From Gemmatimonadota bacterium (GTDB taxonomy: Bacteria > Gemmatimonadota > Gemmatimonadetes > Longimicrobiales > Gaopeijiaceae): DNA of 64,000 nt. The stretch lies in assembly GCA_009692205.1 (NCBI GenBank), contig SHZR01000003.1, positions 62,001-126,000 of the forward strand, written 5' to 3'. Below the pieces are notes generated by a model. The model searched no databases. It saw only the letters and a program-made list of their open reading frames with translations, and had not been told where the DNA came from. A program made the position numbers and the translations under genes. Shown one piece after another: positions 41,518 to 50,782 of this stretch; within the stretch, counting starts at the first letter, position 1, and each line of letters opens with the position of its first letter.

Positions 41518-42387
41518 CTACTTCGCGGCCAACCCCTGCGTGAGCTCGATGCGAGTCCCGAGCGGATCCACGATCACCGCCCTCCGCACGCCGAGACCCG
41601 GCACGTCCTGCGGCCCCACCTCGATCGTGACCCCCTCGCCTCGGAGCCGTCCAACGAACTGATCGAGATCGTGCACCTCCAAGCCGATCCGGTTGAGCGA
41701 ACGGCCGGTGTTCGTCGGCCGCGCGCTCTGTGCGTTCGCAAAGTCGATTCGCGGGCACCGGTAGTCTCCCGCCTCCTGGCCGCACGCACCCGCTCCGGAG
41801 AACAGGCCCTCTCCTGGGAAGATGGCCGAGATGAAATTGCCCCGTGCAGAAGGCACGGCGCCGAAGGTGCGGGCGTACCAGCCTCGGACGTTTTCGCGAT
41901 CTGGGACGAACATGTGGATGTGGTGGTGCGCGATCGGCACCGACAGGTCCGTCGCCTCGCTGAACTCGATCTTGACGCCGTCCGGGAAGGTGAACGTCAC
42001 CTGCTTGTTCTCGGCGCTCTCCGAGAAGACCGGGACGCCCCGAGCCGTCAGCAGGTCCTTCGCGGCCAGGTAACTCGGCACGAGGAACCCCTGGTGATCC
42101 ACGCTCGCGCCGTTGGAGCCCTCGCTCGGCTCTCCCCGCTCGAGAACGAGGAACACGCCAGGAAACCTCACGAGCTGCGCCGATCCGAACGGCACCACGC
42201 TCACGTGGAACAGATCTCGCCACAGGCTCGCGTGGACTTCAGGATCACGGACCGTGAGGTACACTGCAGAGATCGACACGCCGCCACCGTTCGCCGGTGC
42301 GAGCTGAGCAGAAAGCGCTGAGCCCCAGACTCCCAAAGCGGCCAGCGCGACCGATGCCGACGCGATCCTCCGAGCCCGTGATCCCAT
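41518..42387 (-). CDS. Exported two-domain VOC (glyoxalase/dioxygenase-fold) protein
   Basis: 289 residues; ATG at 42387 (MGSRARRIASASVALAALG), cleavage near ALSAQ. First VOC module ISAVYLTVRDPEVHASLWRD ... VDHQGFLVP ... GVKIEF; second HHHIHMFVPDRENVRGWYAR ... IGLEVHDLDQFVGRLR ... DPLGTRIELTQ. Metal-ligand His and Glu positions are present. VOC enzymes are usually cytosolic, so the signal peptide is notable; the protein at 62295 is similar. Operon with the PQQ dehydrogenase at 39561. Confidence 0.8.
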   Translation of the reverse strand: MGSRARRIASASVALAALGVWGSALSAQLAPANGGGVSISAVYLTVRDPEVHASLWRDLFHVSVVPFGSAQLVRFPGVFLVLERGEPSEGSNGASVDHQGFLVPSYLAAKDLLTARGVPVFSESAENKQVTFTFPDGVKIEFSEATDLSVPIAHHHIHMFVPDRENVRGWYARTFGAVPSARGNFISAIFPGEGLFSGAGACGQEAGDYRCPRIDFANAQSARPTNTGRSLNRIGLEVHDLDQFVGRLRGEGVTIEVGPQDVPGLGVRRAVIVDPLGTRIELTQGLAAK

Positions 42388-42470
42388 CCTCGCTCCTTCG
42401 ACCTCGCGGTCGATCAAGGGCCTCCCGCACTCCGGCCGTCCACCTGACATGGCACCCACCGCGGGTGGTG

Positions 42471-44141
42471 TCAAGGAATGCGCCGCACGGCCCGCGTCAA
42501 CACATAGTAGTCGCGGTCCACACCGAGGTCGGCCGCGTTCCCGAGCGACGTCGGGACACTCTGCCATGCCTCCGTCGGGCGGATCTTCGAGGCGGCGCCC
42601 GGCCCCAGCGTGACCTCCACCGGCATGTCGAACCCGGGCACCACGTCGGCCCACCGATACCAGAGCGTGCGACCCTCGAGCGCGACCTCGAGCACCGGGA
42701 TGCGCGTGGTCCGTAGGTACTGGTCGAACACCTCGTCGAGCGCCAAGCCCGAAGCGCGCGCGATGTACTCCTCGATCTGAACGTTGGTCACGGTCTGCCG
42801 CGCGAAATCGCGCTGCAACCCCCGAAGAATCTCCCGCCACTCGGCATCATCGCCCACGAGCTGACGGATGGTGTGCAGCATGTTGCCGCCCTTGTAGTAC
42901 ATGTCGCCCGAGCCCTCGTCGTTGACGCCATACGCTCCCACGATGGGCCTGTCGTTCTCGACGAGCGCGCGTGTGCCGATCACGTAATCGGCGCCCGCCT
43001 CCCTGGAGCCAAGCTGGCATTCCGTGTAGAGGCTCTCCGCGTAGTTGGCGAAGCTCTCGTGAATCCAGAGATCGGCGTTGTCCTTGGCGGTCACGTGGTT
43101 GCCCCACCACTCGTGCGCGCTCTCATGGATGATGATGAAGTCCCACTCGAGCCCGCGCCCCGTGCCCGAGAGGTCGCGCCCGCGGTACCCGTTCTCGTAT
43201 CCGTTGCCGTAGGCGATCGCGGTCTGATGCTCCATACCGAGGTGCGGCGTCTCCACGAGTTTGTATCCGTCCTCGTACCACGGGAACGGACCGAACCAGT
43301 CCTCGAAACAGCGCAGCATCGGCCGCACCTGAGTCCACTGCCGACGCGCCGCGGCTTCGTTCACCGCGAGCGGCCAGAAGTCCAGTGTCAGCGGGCCTGA
43401 CGCGCCGGGGTACGTCTCCTGCCAATGGGCGTATCGTCCCGCGTTCACGGTGACGCTGTAGTTGTTGATCGGCGACGCGACGAACCACTCATAGGTCGTC
43501 GTGCCGTCCTCGTTCAGGGTGGTGCTCCGCAGTCGCCCGTTCGAGACGTCCGTCATCTGCGTCGGAATGCGAATGGCCACGCGCTGGCTGTCGGGCTCGT
43601 CGCCGAGGTAGTCCTTGCTCGGCCACCACACGCTCGCGCCCAGACCCTGGTTGGCGGTGGCGACCCAGGGGTTGCCGAGCGAGTCTTCCTGCCAGATGAA
43701 GCCCCCGTCCCAGGGCGGATTCACTGCGACGCGCGGCCGGCCGTGATAGTGCACCGTGACCGTCGGCGTCTCGCCCGGTCGCTGCGCCACGGGGAGTCGA
43801 GCGAAGAATGCGTTGCCGTCCCGTCGGTCGCTGAGCCGCTGACCGGCGAACACCATGCTGTCCACGACGAGGGGAACCTGGAGGTCGATCTGCATCTCCG
43901 AGCCGGGCTGGAGCACTCGGTACGTGATGGAGTTCTGTCCCGAGATGCTCGAGTCCTGCACGCTGATGGCCACGCGGAGGTCGTAGAACAGGACGTCCCA
44001 CCAAGCCCGCGCCGGGCCATTCGAGCCACGCAGGGTGTCGGCGTGCGTGAAGGCGCGTGCTTCCTGTGCGTGCACCGGTGGTGAAGCGATGGCGAGAACG
44101 AGAACCGCGAGGACGGATGTGCTCGCTCGGCGAGTAGCCAT
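42471..44141 (-). CDS. Exported M1-family aminopeptidase
   Basis: 556 residues; ATG at 44141 (MATRRASTSVLAVLVLAIA), cleavage near VHAQ; MICM at 44150 is an alternative. The gluzincin site HESAHEWWGNHVT ... WIHESFANYAE is HExxH-x18-E. The usual GxMEN exopeptidase motif appears as HLGMEHQTAIAYG, with His in place of Asn. The N-terminal saddle domain (LRVAISVQDSSISGQNSITY) is normal; the C-terminal helical domain is absent, as in short M1 members. Zinc aminopeptidase in the periplasm. Confidence 0.9.
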   Translation of the reverse strand: MATRRASTSVLAVLVLAIASPPVHAQEARAFTHADTLRGSNGPARAWWDVLFYDLRVAISVQDSSISGQNSITYRVLQPGSEMQIDLQVPLVVDSMVFAGQRLSDRRDGNAFFARLPVAQRPGETPTVTVHYHGRPRVAVNPPWDGGFIWQEDSLGNPWVATANQGLGASVWWPSKDYLGDEPDSQRVAIRIPTQMTDVSNGRLRSTTLNEDGTTTYEWFVASPINNYSVTVNAGRYAHWQETYPGASGPLTLDFWPLAVNEAAARRQWTQVRPMLRCFEDWFGPFPWYEDGYKLVETPHLGMEHQTAIAYGNGYENGYRGRDLSGTGRGLEWDFIIIHESAHEWWGNHVTAKDNADLWIHESFANYAESLYTECQLGSREAGADYVIGTRALVENDRPIVGAYGVNDEGSGDMYYKGGNMLHTIRQLVGDDAEWREILRGLQRDFARQTVTNVQIEEYIARASGLALDEVFDQYLRTTRIPVLEVALEGRTLWYRWADVVPGFDMPVEVTLGPGAASKIRPTEAWQSVPTSLGNAADLGVDRDYYVLTRAVRRIP

Positions 44142-44162
44142 ACAGATCACCGCGTCACCCCC

Positions 44163-44426
44163 TCAGGGCAGCGTCACGAACCCCATACGTGCCCCGTTCT
44201 CGCGAACCCGCTGATCGAGCGCCAGGAACCCGAGGCCAGAGAGGGCGGACCGCGCCACCAGGGCACTCACTAGGTGGACAGCGTCCCAGGTGCGGTGCGC
44301 GGCGGCCCGACTCAACACGGCCCCATGATCGACGCGCTCAGCTTCTGAGATCAGCCCGGCGCTCCACGCCCGGACCGCACTGGATGCCGCGTATAGGAAG
44401 CGCGCCACGTCACGCTCGCTCGCCAT
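44163..44426 (-). pseudogene. N-terminally truncated PIN-domain toxin remnant
   Basis: 87 residues as called. The C-terminal PIN part is recognisable (HRTWDAVHLVSALVA with its Asp and FLALDQRVRENGARMGF), but the first strand with the catalytic Asp (VDTS/VDSS type) is absent. The ATG at 44426 lies inside the antitoxin frame. Probably a dead toxin. Confidence 0.65.
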
Positions 44427-44631
44427 CGAGAAGTTCCGTCCGTCGTCCCTCAGGAAGAATCCGGGGGCCCGGCCTGCAGAGCCGAAGGTCGTGCGGGGCC
44501 CCGGTCACCGCGCTGCCGCGGAGGGCCAGCTCCTCGAGCGCAGCGTCCGCGGCATCGGACTCGCCCGTCCCCACCAAACGCACGTAGTGCGACAGCTTGT
44601 CCTTGAACTCTCGGATGCCGACGGCTCTCAT
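44410..44631 (-). pseudogene. Phd-like antitoxin remnant with internal deletion
   Basis: 73 residues. MRAVGIREFKDKLSHYVRLV is a good antitoxin N-terminus and the tail (ALEELALRGSAVTGAPHD, PRILPEGRRTELLDGER) fits the toxin-binding end. The conserved middle (VTDRGRVVAELRPP-like) is missing between GTGES and DAADAA, an in-frame loss of about 20 residues. With the truncated toxin it forms a decayed pair, distinct in sequence from the intact pair at 273-895. Confidence 0.65.
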
Positions 44632-44757
44632 GCGTCCAGTGTATCCTCATGAGGCTACAGCGAACAATCCTTCAGAGCCGACGCCGGGCCGCTCGCCGCG
44701 CAGACGCCTCGATCGCTAGTTTGAGAGTGTGGCCTCCCTTTGACGAGAGATGATGAC

Positions 44758-47022
44758 ATGACCTGGATTTCGGACGGGGCCATGGGCTGCGACGGTCGGG
44801 CGCGGCACACCTGGCTCGCGCTCGCCTGTCGCGCACTCACCATTGGCGCCGTTTCCGCCTTGGTAGGGCCCCGCGATGCCCAGGCCCAGGAGGCTCGCGA
44901 GAGCTACCAGATGCCGGCGGTCAGGGTCGCCGACCGCCCCGAGGTTGACGGGGACCTCAGCGACGCCGTCTGGGAGAGCGCGGCGCTCATCGACGCGTTC
45001 GTGCAGCAGGAACCCACCGAGGGTGCGCCTGCGACCGAGCGCACGGAGGTCCGCGTCCTCTACACGGGAAGCAGCCTCTTCGTAGCAGTCCACGCCTTCG
45101 ACTCCGAGCCCGACCTGGTCATCGCGACCGAGATGCGCCGTGACGGCAACCGCATCTTCGACGAGGACAACTTCGAGATCATCCTCGACACGTTCATGGA
45201 CTCCAGGTCCGCGTACATGTTCGTGGTGACACCTCTCGGTGCCCAGCTGGACCAGCAGGTCTTCGACGAGGGAGGCCGCGACCGGCGCGGGAGCGCGCTC
45301 GCCGTCAACCGTGACTGGGACGGCGTCTGGTCTGTCTCGGCACACCGGACGGCGGACGGCTGGGTGGCCGAGATCGAGATCCCGATGGTCACGCTGCGCT
45401 TCCCCGACTCCGATCCCCAGTCGTGGGGGATCAACTTCATGCGCGACATCCGGCGCAAGAACGAGCAGGTGTTTTGGGCGCCGATCCCGCGCGAGTTCAG
45501 CCTTACGAGGGTCAGCCTGGCGGGGAGTCTTACGGACCTCGCGTCGCTCGACCGCGGGCTCGACCTGCGCATCAAGCCGTACGTGACCGGGGGAGGGCGC
45601 TACAAGTTCCAATCGGGCATCGACGACGTCAGGTCGCCGGACGGCGACGTGGGGCTCGACGTGAAGTACGGGGTGACGCCCAGCCTCAACCTGGACCTCA
45701 CGGTCAACACGGACTTCTCCCAGGCCGAGGTCGACAACGAGCAGGTCAACCTGACGCGCTTCGCGCTGTTCTTCCCCGAGAAGCGCGAGTTCTTCCTCGA
45801 GAACGCGAACCAGTTCAACGTGGGGACGCCGAACAGCCTCGGCAGGATCGCAGACCTGTTCTTCAGCCGCCGCATCGGTCTCACCCCCGCGGGGACCCGG
45901 GTGCCGATCCTGGGTGGAGCGCGCCTCACGGGGAAGGTGGGGAGCAACAACATCGCCCTGATGGACATCCAGACCCGCGAGGCGTTCGGACAGTCCGGCG
46001 ACAATTTCCTGGTGGCGCGCTACAGCCGTGACATCTTCGGCGTCTCGGAGATCGGCGCTCTCGTCATCAATAAGCAGGCCGACAACGGCGGGCACTACAA
46101 CCGCACGCTCGCGGCGAACATGAACCTCGTGCCGACCGCCGCCCTCACGATCGATGGCTTCATCGCGGGCACCGACACCAAGGGCGTAGGAGGCGGTGAG
46201 CTCGCCGGCCACCTGCGCGCGGGGTGGCTCGACCAGTCGTGGAGGATCTACGCCGAGTACGAGGACTTCGGCGACAGCTTCAACCCCGAGGTCGGCTTCG
46301 TGCCGCGAGTGGGCATGCGCCGCTCCAAGATCCACTTCGAGCGCAATCCGCGGCCGGACTTCTTGGGCATCCGCATGATGGAGCCGATGACGTACCTCGA
46401 GTACATCACGGACCGCACCGGGCGGATGGTGACGCGCAATTGGCACTTCATGCTGGGCACCATCTTCGACAACGGCGCGTACCTGGTGGTGCGGCACAAC
46501 AACCATTTCGATCGCATCGACGACCCGTTCCGGGTCGGCGGCGTCACGGTCGATCCGGGTGACTACCGGTTCCACGACACGAGCATCTCATTCAACAGCG
46601 ATCAGTCGCGCCGCTTCTACTATCGACTCAACGTGCAGCCGGCGACGTTCTACGGTGGCGATCGAACCGACTACTCCGCCGATATCGGCTTCCGTTTGAC
46701 GAGCCAGCTCGCCGCCGGTGCCGGGTTCTCGAGGAACGACGTATCGATCCCGAATGGCGATTTCGTCGCGGACATCGGCTCGTTCCAGGTCGACTACGCG
46801 TTCTCTCCCACGACCTCCCTGCGGAGTCTCACGCAGTACAACTCGCTGTCCGAGCAGTTGAGCACGAGCGCGCGGCTCCGCTACATCTTCCGACCCGGCA
46901 GCGACATCTACGTCGTGTACGACGAGGTGCGCAGGGACACGACGATTCCGCTGGACCCATTCGTGAACGAGTTCCGCGATCGCCAGCTCGTCATCAAGAT
47001 GACCTACCTGCTCTCGTTCTGA
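44758..47022 (+). CDS. DUF5916 outer-membrane-type protein with CBM9-like N-terminus
   Basis: 754 residues; ATG 44758 (MTWISDGAMGCDGRARH) with GAGAG upstream; a TTG at 44740 is less likely. Signal cleavage near AQAQEA. The N-terminal domain (VDGDLSDAVWESAALIDAFV, LFVAVHAFDSEPDLVIAT) is the carbohydrate-binding family-9-like fold. The DUF5916 part holds NLTRFALFFPEKREFFLENA and many amphipathic strands, ending in LVIKMTYLLSF with a terminal Phe, as in beta-barrels. Likely an outer-membrane protein of unknown cargo. Paralogue at 59867. Confidence 0.82.
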   Translation: MTWISDGAMGCDGRARHTWLALACRALTIGAVSALVGPRDAQAQEARESYQMPAVRVADRPEVDGDLSDAVWESAALIDAFVQQEPTEGAPATERTEVRVLYTGSSLFVAVHAFDSEPDLVIATEMRRDGNRIFDEDNFEIILDTFMDSRSAYMFVVTPLGAQLDQQVFDEGGRDRRGSALAVNRDWDGVWSVSAHRTADGWVAEIEIPMVTLRFPDSDPQSWGINFMRDIRRKNEQVFWAPIPREFSLTRVSLAGSLTDLASLDRGLDLRIKPYVTGGGRYKFQSGIDDVRSPDGDVGLDVKYGVTPSLNLDLTVNTDFSQAEVDNEQVNLTRFALFFPEKREFFLENANQFNVGTPNSLGRIADLFFSRRIGLTPAGTRVPILGGARLTGKVGSNNIALMDIQTREAFGQSGDNFLVARYSRDIFGVSEIGALVINKQADNGGHYNRTLAANMNLVPTAALTIDGFIAGTDTKGVGGGELAGHLRAGWLDQSWRIYAEYEDFGDSFNPEVGFVPRVGMRRSKIHFERNPRPDFLGIRMMEPMTYLEYITDRTGRMVTRNWHFMLGTIFDNGAYLVVRHNNHFDRIDDPFRVGGVTVDPGDYRFHDTSISFNSDQSRRFYYRLNVQPATFYGGDRTDYSADIGFRLTSQLAAGAGFSRNDVSIPNGDFVADIGSFQVDYAFSPTTSLRSLTQYNSLSEQLSTSARLRYIFRPGSDIYVVYDEVRRDTTIPLDPFVNEFRDRQLVIKMTYLLSF

Positions 47023-47034
47023 TCGGACGCGAGG

Positions 47035-48561
47035 CTAGGGGTAGAGGTCGCCTCTGATCTCGGTCATGTCCATGCGATTCACTTCGTCGATGATCTTGGC
47101 GAAGGCCTGCACCGTGTTCTGTAGCCCCGTTGCGGGCACGAGCTCAGGTGTGTCCATCGACGTGTGATAGAAGGTGTGGTCGATGATGTGTAGGCTCGGG
47201 GCCACGGGCGGGAACGCCCCTAGCTCCCCTCCGGGGTTGTTCTCGGGAGCGGCGTAGGTCGCCACTCCGAAGTCACGCCAGGTCTGCCGCACCATGTCGC
47301 GGAAGCGGTCGGTGCCGCTCGCGTACCACCGCCGCGCGCTGACCGTATTCGAGTAGACGAGTCCGTCGGGGCCGGCGTATCCTCGGCTGCCGCTGCCCGG
47401 GCTCGCAATGTAGGTCTGCGTCTGGGACAGGTGCTCCATGTTGATGACGACCGCGGTCCGGTCGAGCTCGGGACGCATCGCCTCCACCATCCAGAAGCTG
47501 CCGGTGGGGGTGCCGTTCAGTCCGGGGACCTCGTGGTGACAGCATATGCCGGCGAAGATGATGTTCCGTCTGCGCTCGGCCTGCGGCACGGCGGCGAAGT
47601 ACTCGGCCAAGGCCACCATCCCGGCGACGCCCGAGGCGTTGTCGAGGGCGCCTTGGAAGAAGGCGTCGAAGTGCGCGACGATCACGATGTTCTCGTCCGT
47701 GGTGCCGGGCAGCATCCCGTAGACGTCACCAGAGCGGAGCCCCGGCACGTGCTCCACGTTCGCGCGTAGGTGCAGCGTGGGACGCTGGCCCCGTCCGATC
47801 ATCCCCTCCACGAGATCCCCGTCGTGGAGACCCACCATGAAGGCCGGCACTGGGTAGACGTTGCCCATAGGCTGCACCTCAGGATTCCCCTGGATGCCGA
47901 AGACCCATACGATCGCGGCCGCTCCGCGCTCCACCGCGCGGGCTGCGCCGGGGTGCCCCGAATGCCCACGCGCGGTCGGGCGGGGCATCGCGATGACGAA
48001 CGCGGCCTTGCCGCGCACGTCGCGTCCGATGAAGTCGCTCTCGGCTCCGAGTCCTAGCCAGACCGGCTCCAGGTCCAAGCCTTCCGGCGGTGTGCCTATC
48101 CCGTCGTACGGCAGGTTCGCCGACTCGAGCTCGACGGTCCGGCCTTCCGCGGTGACGGACAGCTCCCACGACTGGGGCACCCACTGCGGATCCAGATCGT
48201 ACATCTGGTCGTGAACGTTCTGGACCCCGGCGCGTCGGAGCTGGCTGCCGATCCACTCGCGCACGCGGTCGTGGTACGGTTGCCCGGCGATCAGCCCCCA
48301 GTATTGATGCCCGTCGTCCCGACTACGCCGTGCGATCGCGACGATCTCCTCGACGTGACCCTTGATCCGATACCCGTCGATCCGCTCGTAGCGCTCTTCC
48401 CCGGGCGGCAGCCGCCACCACAGGTACTCCGCTTCCTGCATGGGCCGATTCGGATTCGCTGCGTCCTGCGCGCTGAGAAGGTTCACTCCACACAGCAGGA
48501 GCGCGCTCGCCGCCGTCGCGATCCTCATAATGCCACGATGCCATCCGCTGGCCCGGTTCAT
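47035..48561 (-). CDS. Exported M28-family peptidase with PA domain
   Basis: 508 residues; ATG at 48561 preceded by GGAGGAG. Signal peptide ends near LLSAQ. A PA-like insert (about residues 160-280, DVRGKAAFVIAMPRPTARG) precedes the zinc aminopeptidase core: IVAHFDAFFQGALDNASG (His, bridging Asp) and YHTSMDTPEL (His). The usual Glu-Glu pair appears as ICCHHEVPGLNG, so one ligand is atypical. Convergent with the DUF5916 gene, 12 nt apart. Secreted aminopeptidase or carboxypeptidase-like enzyme. Confidence 0.85.
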   Translation of the reverse strand: MNRASGWHRGIMRIATAASALLLCGVNLLSAQDAANPNRPMQEAEYLWWRLPPGEERYERIDGYRIKGHVEEIVAIARRSRDDGHQYWGLIAGQPYHDRVREWIGSQLRRAGVQNVHDQMYDLDPQWVPQSWELSVTAEGRTVELESANLPYDGIGTPPEGLDLEPVWLGLGAESDFIGRDVRGKAAFVIAMPRPTARGHSGHPGAARAVERGAAAIVWVFGIQGNPEVQPMGNVYPVPAFMVGLHDGDLVEGMIGRGQRPTLHLRANVEHVPGLRSGDVYGMLPGTTDENIVIVAHFDAFFQGALDNASGVAGMVALAEYFAAVPQAERRRNIIFAGICCHHEVPGLNGTPTGSFWMVEAMRPELDRTAVVINMEHLSQTQTYIASPGSGSRGYAGPDGLVYSNTVSARRWYASGTDRFRDMVRQTWRDFGVATYAAPENNPGGELGAFPPVAPSLHIIDHTFYHTSMDTPELVPATGLQNTVQAFAKIIDEVNRMDMTEIRGDLYP

Positions 48562-48622
48562 TGGCTACTCCTCCATGTGCTGTGTGCGATGATATTCGCG
48601 ACGCCGTGGGAGACGCCGAGCA

Positions 48623-50782
48623 CTACGGCAGCGTCAACGCTACGAGCGAGCCTGGAAAGTCCCCGTGGATGCTCCCGATCTGCACCACGATGTACTGCTT
48701 GCCTTCATGCATGTACGTCATCATCCCGTACTGGCCGGGGGCCGGAAGCGGGACGCTCGCGAGGATCTCGCCGGTCCGCTTGTCGCGGGCATGGAGCTCC
48801 AGAGGGGCGTCGGGAGGGACCAGAGCGCCGCCCTGGCTCAGCGCCCTGGTCTGGACCAGGAGGTCGCCCATGACCATCTGGATCGACCAGCCGGCTCCCC
48901 CCGAGTTGGGAATCGTCAGCCCCGCCAGCCGAGGGTTGTTCCGGATCCGTTCGAGAGTCTCGCCGACCGGCAGCGACCAGATCCGCTCGCCCGTGTTCAT
49001 CTGGTAGGCGGAGAGCTGGTTGTCCATGGGCTTCCAGAGCCGCAGGCCGTCGATCGTGGGTAGGCCCCCTCCACCGCCGGGCAGCCACGCGGCCACCGTG
49101 GTACCCGTGGTCGGCGTGGTGTTGGGGAGGGCACCGTCCACAGGCGTGGCGTAGTTCGGGTCGTCCACGTCCACCCCGCCCGTGGGCTCCATGAACCCGG
49201 GGGCGCTGCAGTTCCGGCTGTGCGACGCGTACATCATGCCCGTGGTGGGATCCGCGACCGGCGGATGGGGGATGACGTTCCCTGCCCCCTGGCACCCCAC
49301 GTTGTTGACGTAGTCGTTGCCGTGATTGATGGGAAGCGGAGGCACGTAGAGGCCCCCGACCCGATATCGACTGAGGATCTCCAGGGCCTGCTGCTTGAGC
49401 TCGGGCGTGTAGTCGATGACGAACTCCTCCGTCAGCCCGCTCAACACGATCGGGTCCACCGGTTCCGGCCGGGTCGGGTAAGGCTGAGTGGGTGCCGTGT
49501 AGTTGCCTGGGACCTGCGTCTGCATGACCGGGCGTTCCACGATCGGCCAGATCGGCTCACCGGTCTCTCGGTTGAACGCGAAGATGAGGCCTTGCTTCGT
49601 GTTCTGGATCAGCGCAGGGATCCGTCGTCCGTCCACCGTGAGGTCCATCAGCATGGGTGGGGTAGGGAGGTCGTAGTTCCACTGGTCGCTGTGGTGGATC
49701 TGGAAGTGCCACCGCCGCTCGCCCGTCCGCACGTCCAACGCGATGACGCTGCCGCCGAAGAGGTTGTGGCCCGGGCGGTGCCCGGCGTACGACTGGATGG
49801 TCGACGCGTTGGTCACGAGGTACACGAGCCCGAGCGCTGGATCGGCGGACGCCGGAGCCCACGACGCCATGTTCCCCGAGTAAGTCCAGGCATCATTCTC
49901 CCACGTCTCGTGGCCGAACTCGCCCGGCCTCGGGATGATGTGGAACTTCCACAGGAACGATCCGGTCCTTGCGTCGAAGCCCATGATGTCGCCGGGGACG
50001 TTCTCGATCCGGGTCTGGCCGTAGGCCGGCTCGTGGCCCACGAGCGCCACGACCACGCCGTTCACCACGATCGGCGGCGCCGAGCTCGTGACCATCCCGA
50101 GCTCGCGGGGAATCCCGTAGTCTGGGTCGTAGGTTCCGCCTCCGGCCTGATAGTCTCGCCACCGGCCCCAGTCCCCAACCAGGTCCGGAATCAGATCGAC
50201 GACCCCCGACCGGGAAAAGCCGTCCAGTGCTACCGGCGCGCCCCAATTCTCCAGCGGTAGGCCGGTCTTGGCGTCGAGCGCCCAGAGGAAGAAGGCGGGC
50301 GTCGTGATGAAGATCACTCCCCGCCCGTCCACCTCGGCGTAGGCGACACCTTTCCCGTACGCCTGCCTCGGAGAGCGCTGGTGCCTGACGGTCTCGGGCT
50401 CGCGGAAGGTCCACAGCGTCTCGCCCGTGGCGGGGTCGATCGCCACCACCTGCCGGCGCGGCGTGGCCACCGTGTAGAGTATCCCATCGACGTAGATCGG
50501 GGTGGAGCGCGAGAAGTAGTCGACGTTGGGACCGAAGTTGTCGCCCCTCCAGATCCACGCCTGCTGGAGGTCCGCGAAGTTGTCCGCGTTGATCTGCGTC
50601 AGCGGCGAGGAGCGGGTATGCCCTGCGTCTCCGCCCAAATAGCGCCACTCGCCGTTTTCCGTCCCTGGCAAGCGCTGAGCGAGGGCGGGCGTGGCTGTCC
50701 CCACGAAGACCGCGACGGCGAGGCCGAGGCAGTGCAAGACGGTACCCCTCGGCCTCCCCGCCTCGGTCGACGTCAGTTCCAT
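48623..50782 (-). CDS. Exported PQQ-binding-like beta-propeller dehydrogenase
   Basis: 719 residues; ATG at 50782 overlaps the NHL gene stop by 10 nt. Signal MELTSTEAGRPRGTVLHCLG ... ATPALAQ. Quinoprotein repeats: WRYLGGDAGHTRSSPLTQIN, VAIDPATGETLWTFREPE, WALDAKTGLPLENWG, IALDVRTGERRWHFQIHHSD, IFAFNRETGEPIWPIVERPV. No heme-c motif. It is the last gene of a set reading 55886 to 48623. It probably oxidises an alcohol or sugar in the periplasm; co-translation with the NHL lipoprotein suggests they work together. Confidence 0.86.
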   Translation of the reverse strand: MELTSTEAGRPRGTVLHCLGLAVAVFVGTATPALAQRLPGTENGEWRYLGGDAGHTRSSPLTQINADNFADLQQAWIWRGDNFGPNVDYFSRSTPIYVDGILYTVATPRRQVVAIDPATGETLWTFREPETVRHQRSPRQAYGKGVAYAEVDGRGVIFITTPAFFLWALDAKTGLPLENWGAPVALDGFSRSGVVDLIPDLVGDWGRWRDYQAGGGTYDPDYGIPRELGMVTSSAPPIVVNGVVVALVGHEPAYGQTRIENVPGDIMGFDARTGSFLWKFHIIPRPGEFGHETWENDAWTYSGNMASWAPASADPALGLVYLVTNASTIQSYAGHRPGHNLFGGSVIALDVRTGERRWHFQIHHSDQWNYDLPTPPMLMDLTVDGRRIPALIQNTKQGLIFAFNRETGEPIWPIVERPVMQTQVPGNYTAPTQPYPTRPEPVDPIVLSGLTEEFVIDYTPELKQQALEILSRYRVGGLYVPPLPINHGNDYVNNVGCQGAGNVIPHPPVADPTTGMMYASHSRNCSAPGFMEPTGGVDVDDPNYATPVDGALPNTTPTTGTTVAAWLPGGGGGLPTIDGLRLWKPMDNQLSAYQMNTGERIWSLPVGETLERIRNNPRLAGLTIPNSGGAGWSIQMVMGDLLVQTRALSQGGALVPPDAPLELHARDKRTGEILASVPLPAPGQYGMMTYMHEGKQYIVVQIGSIHGDFPGSLVALTLP

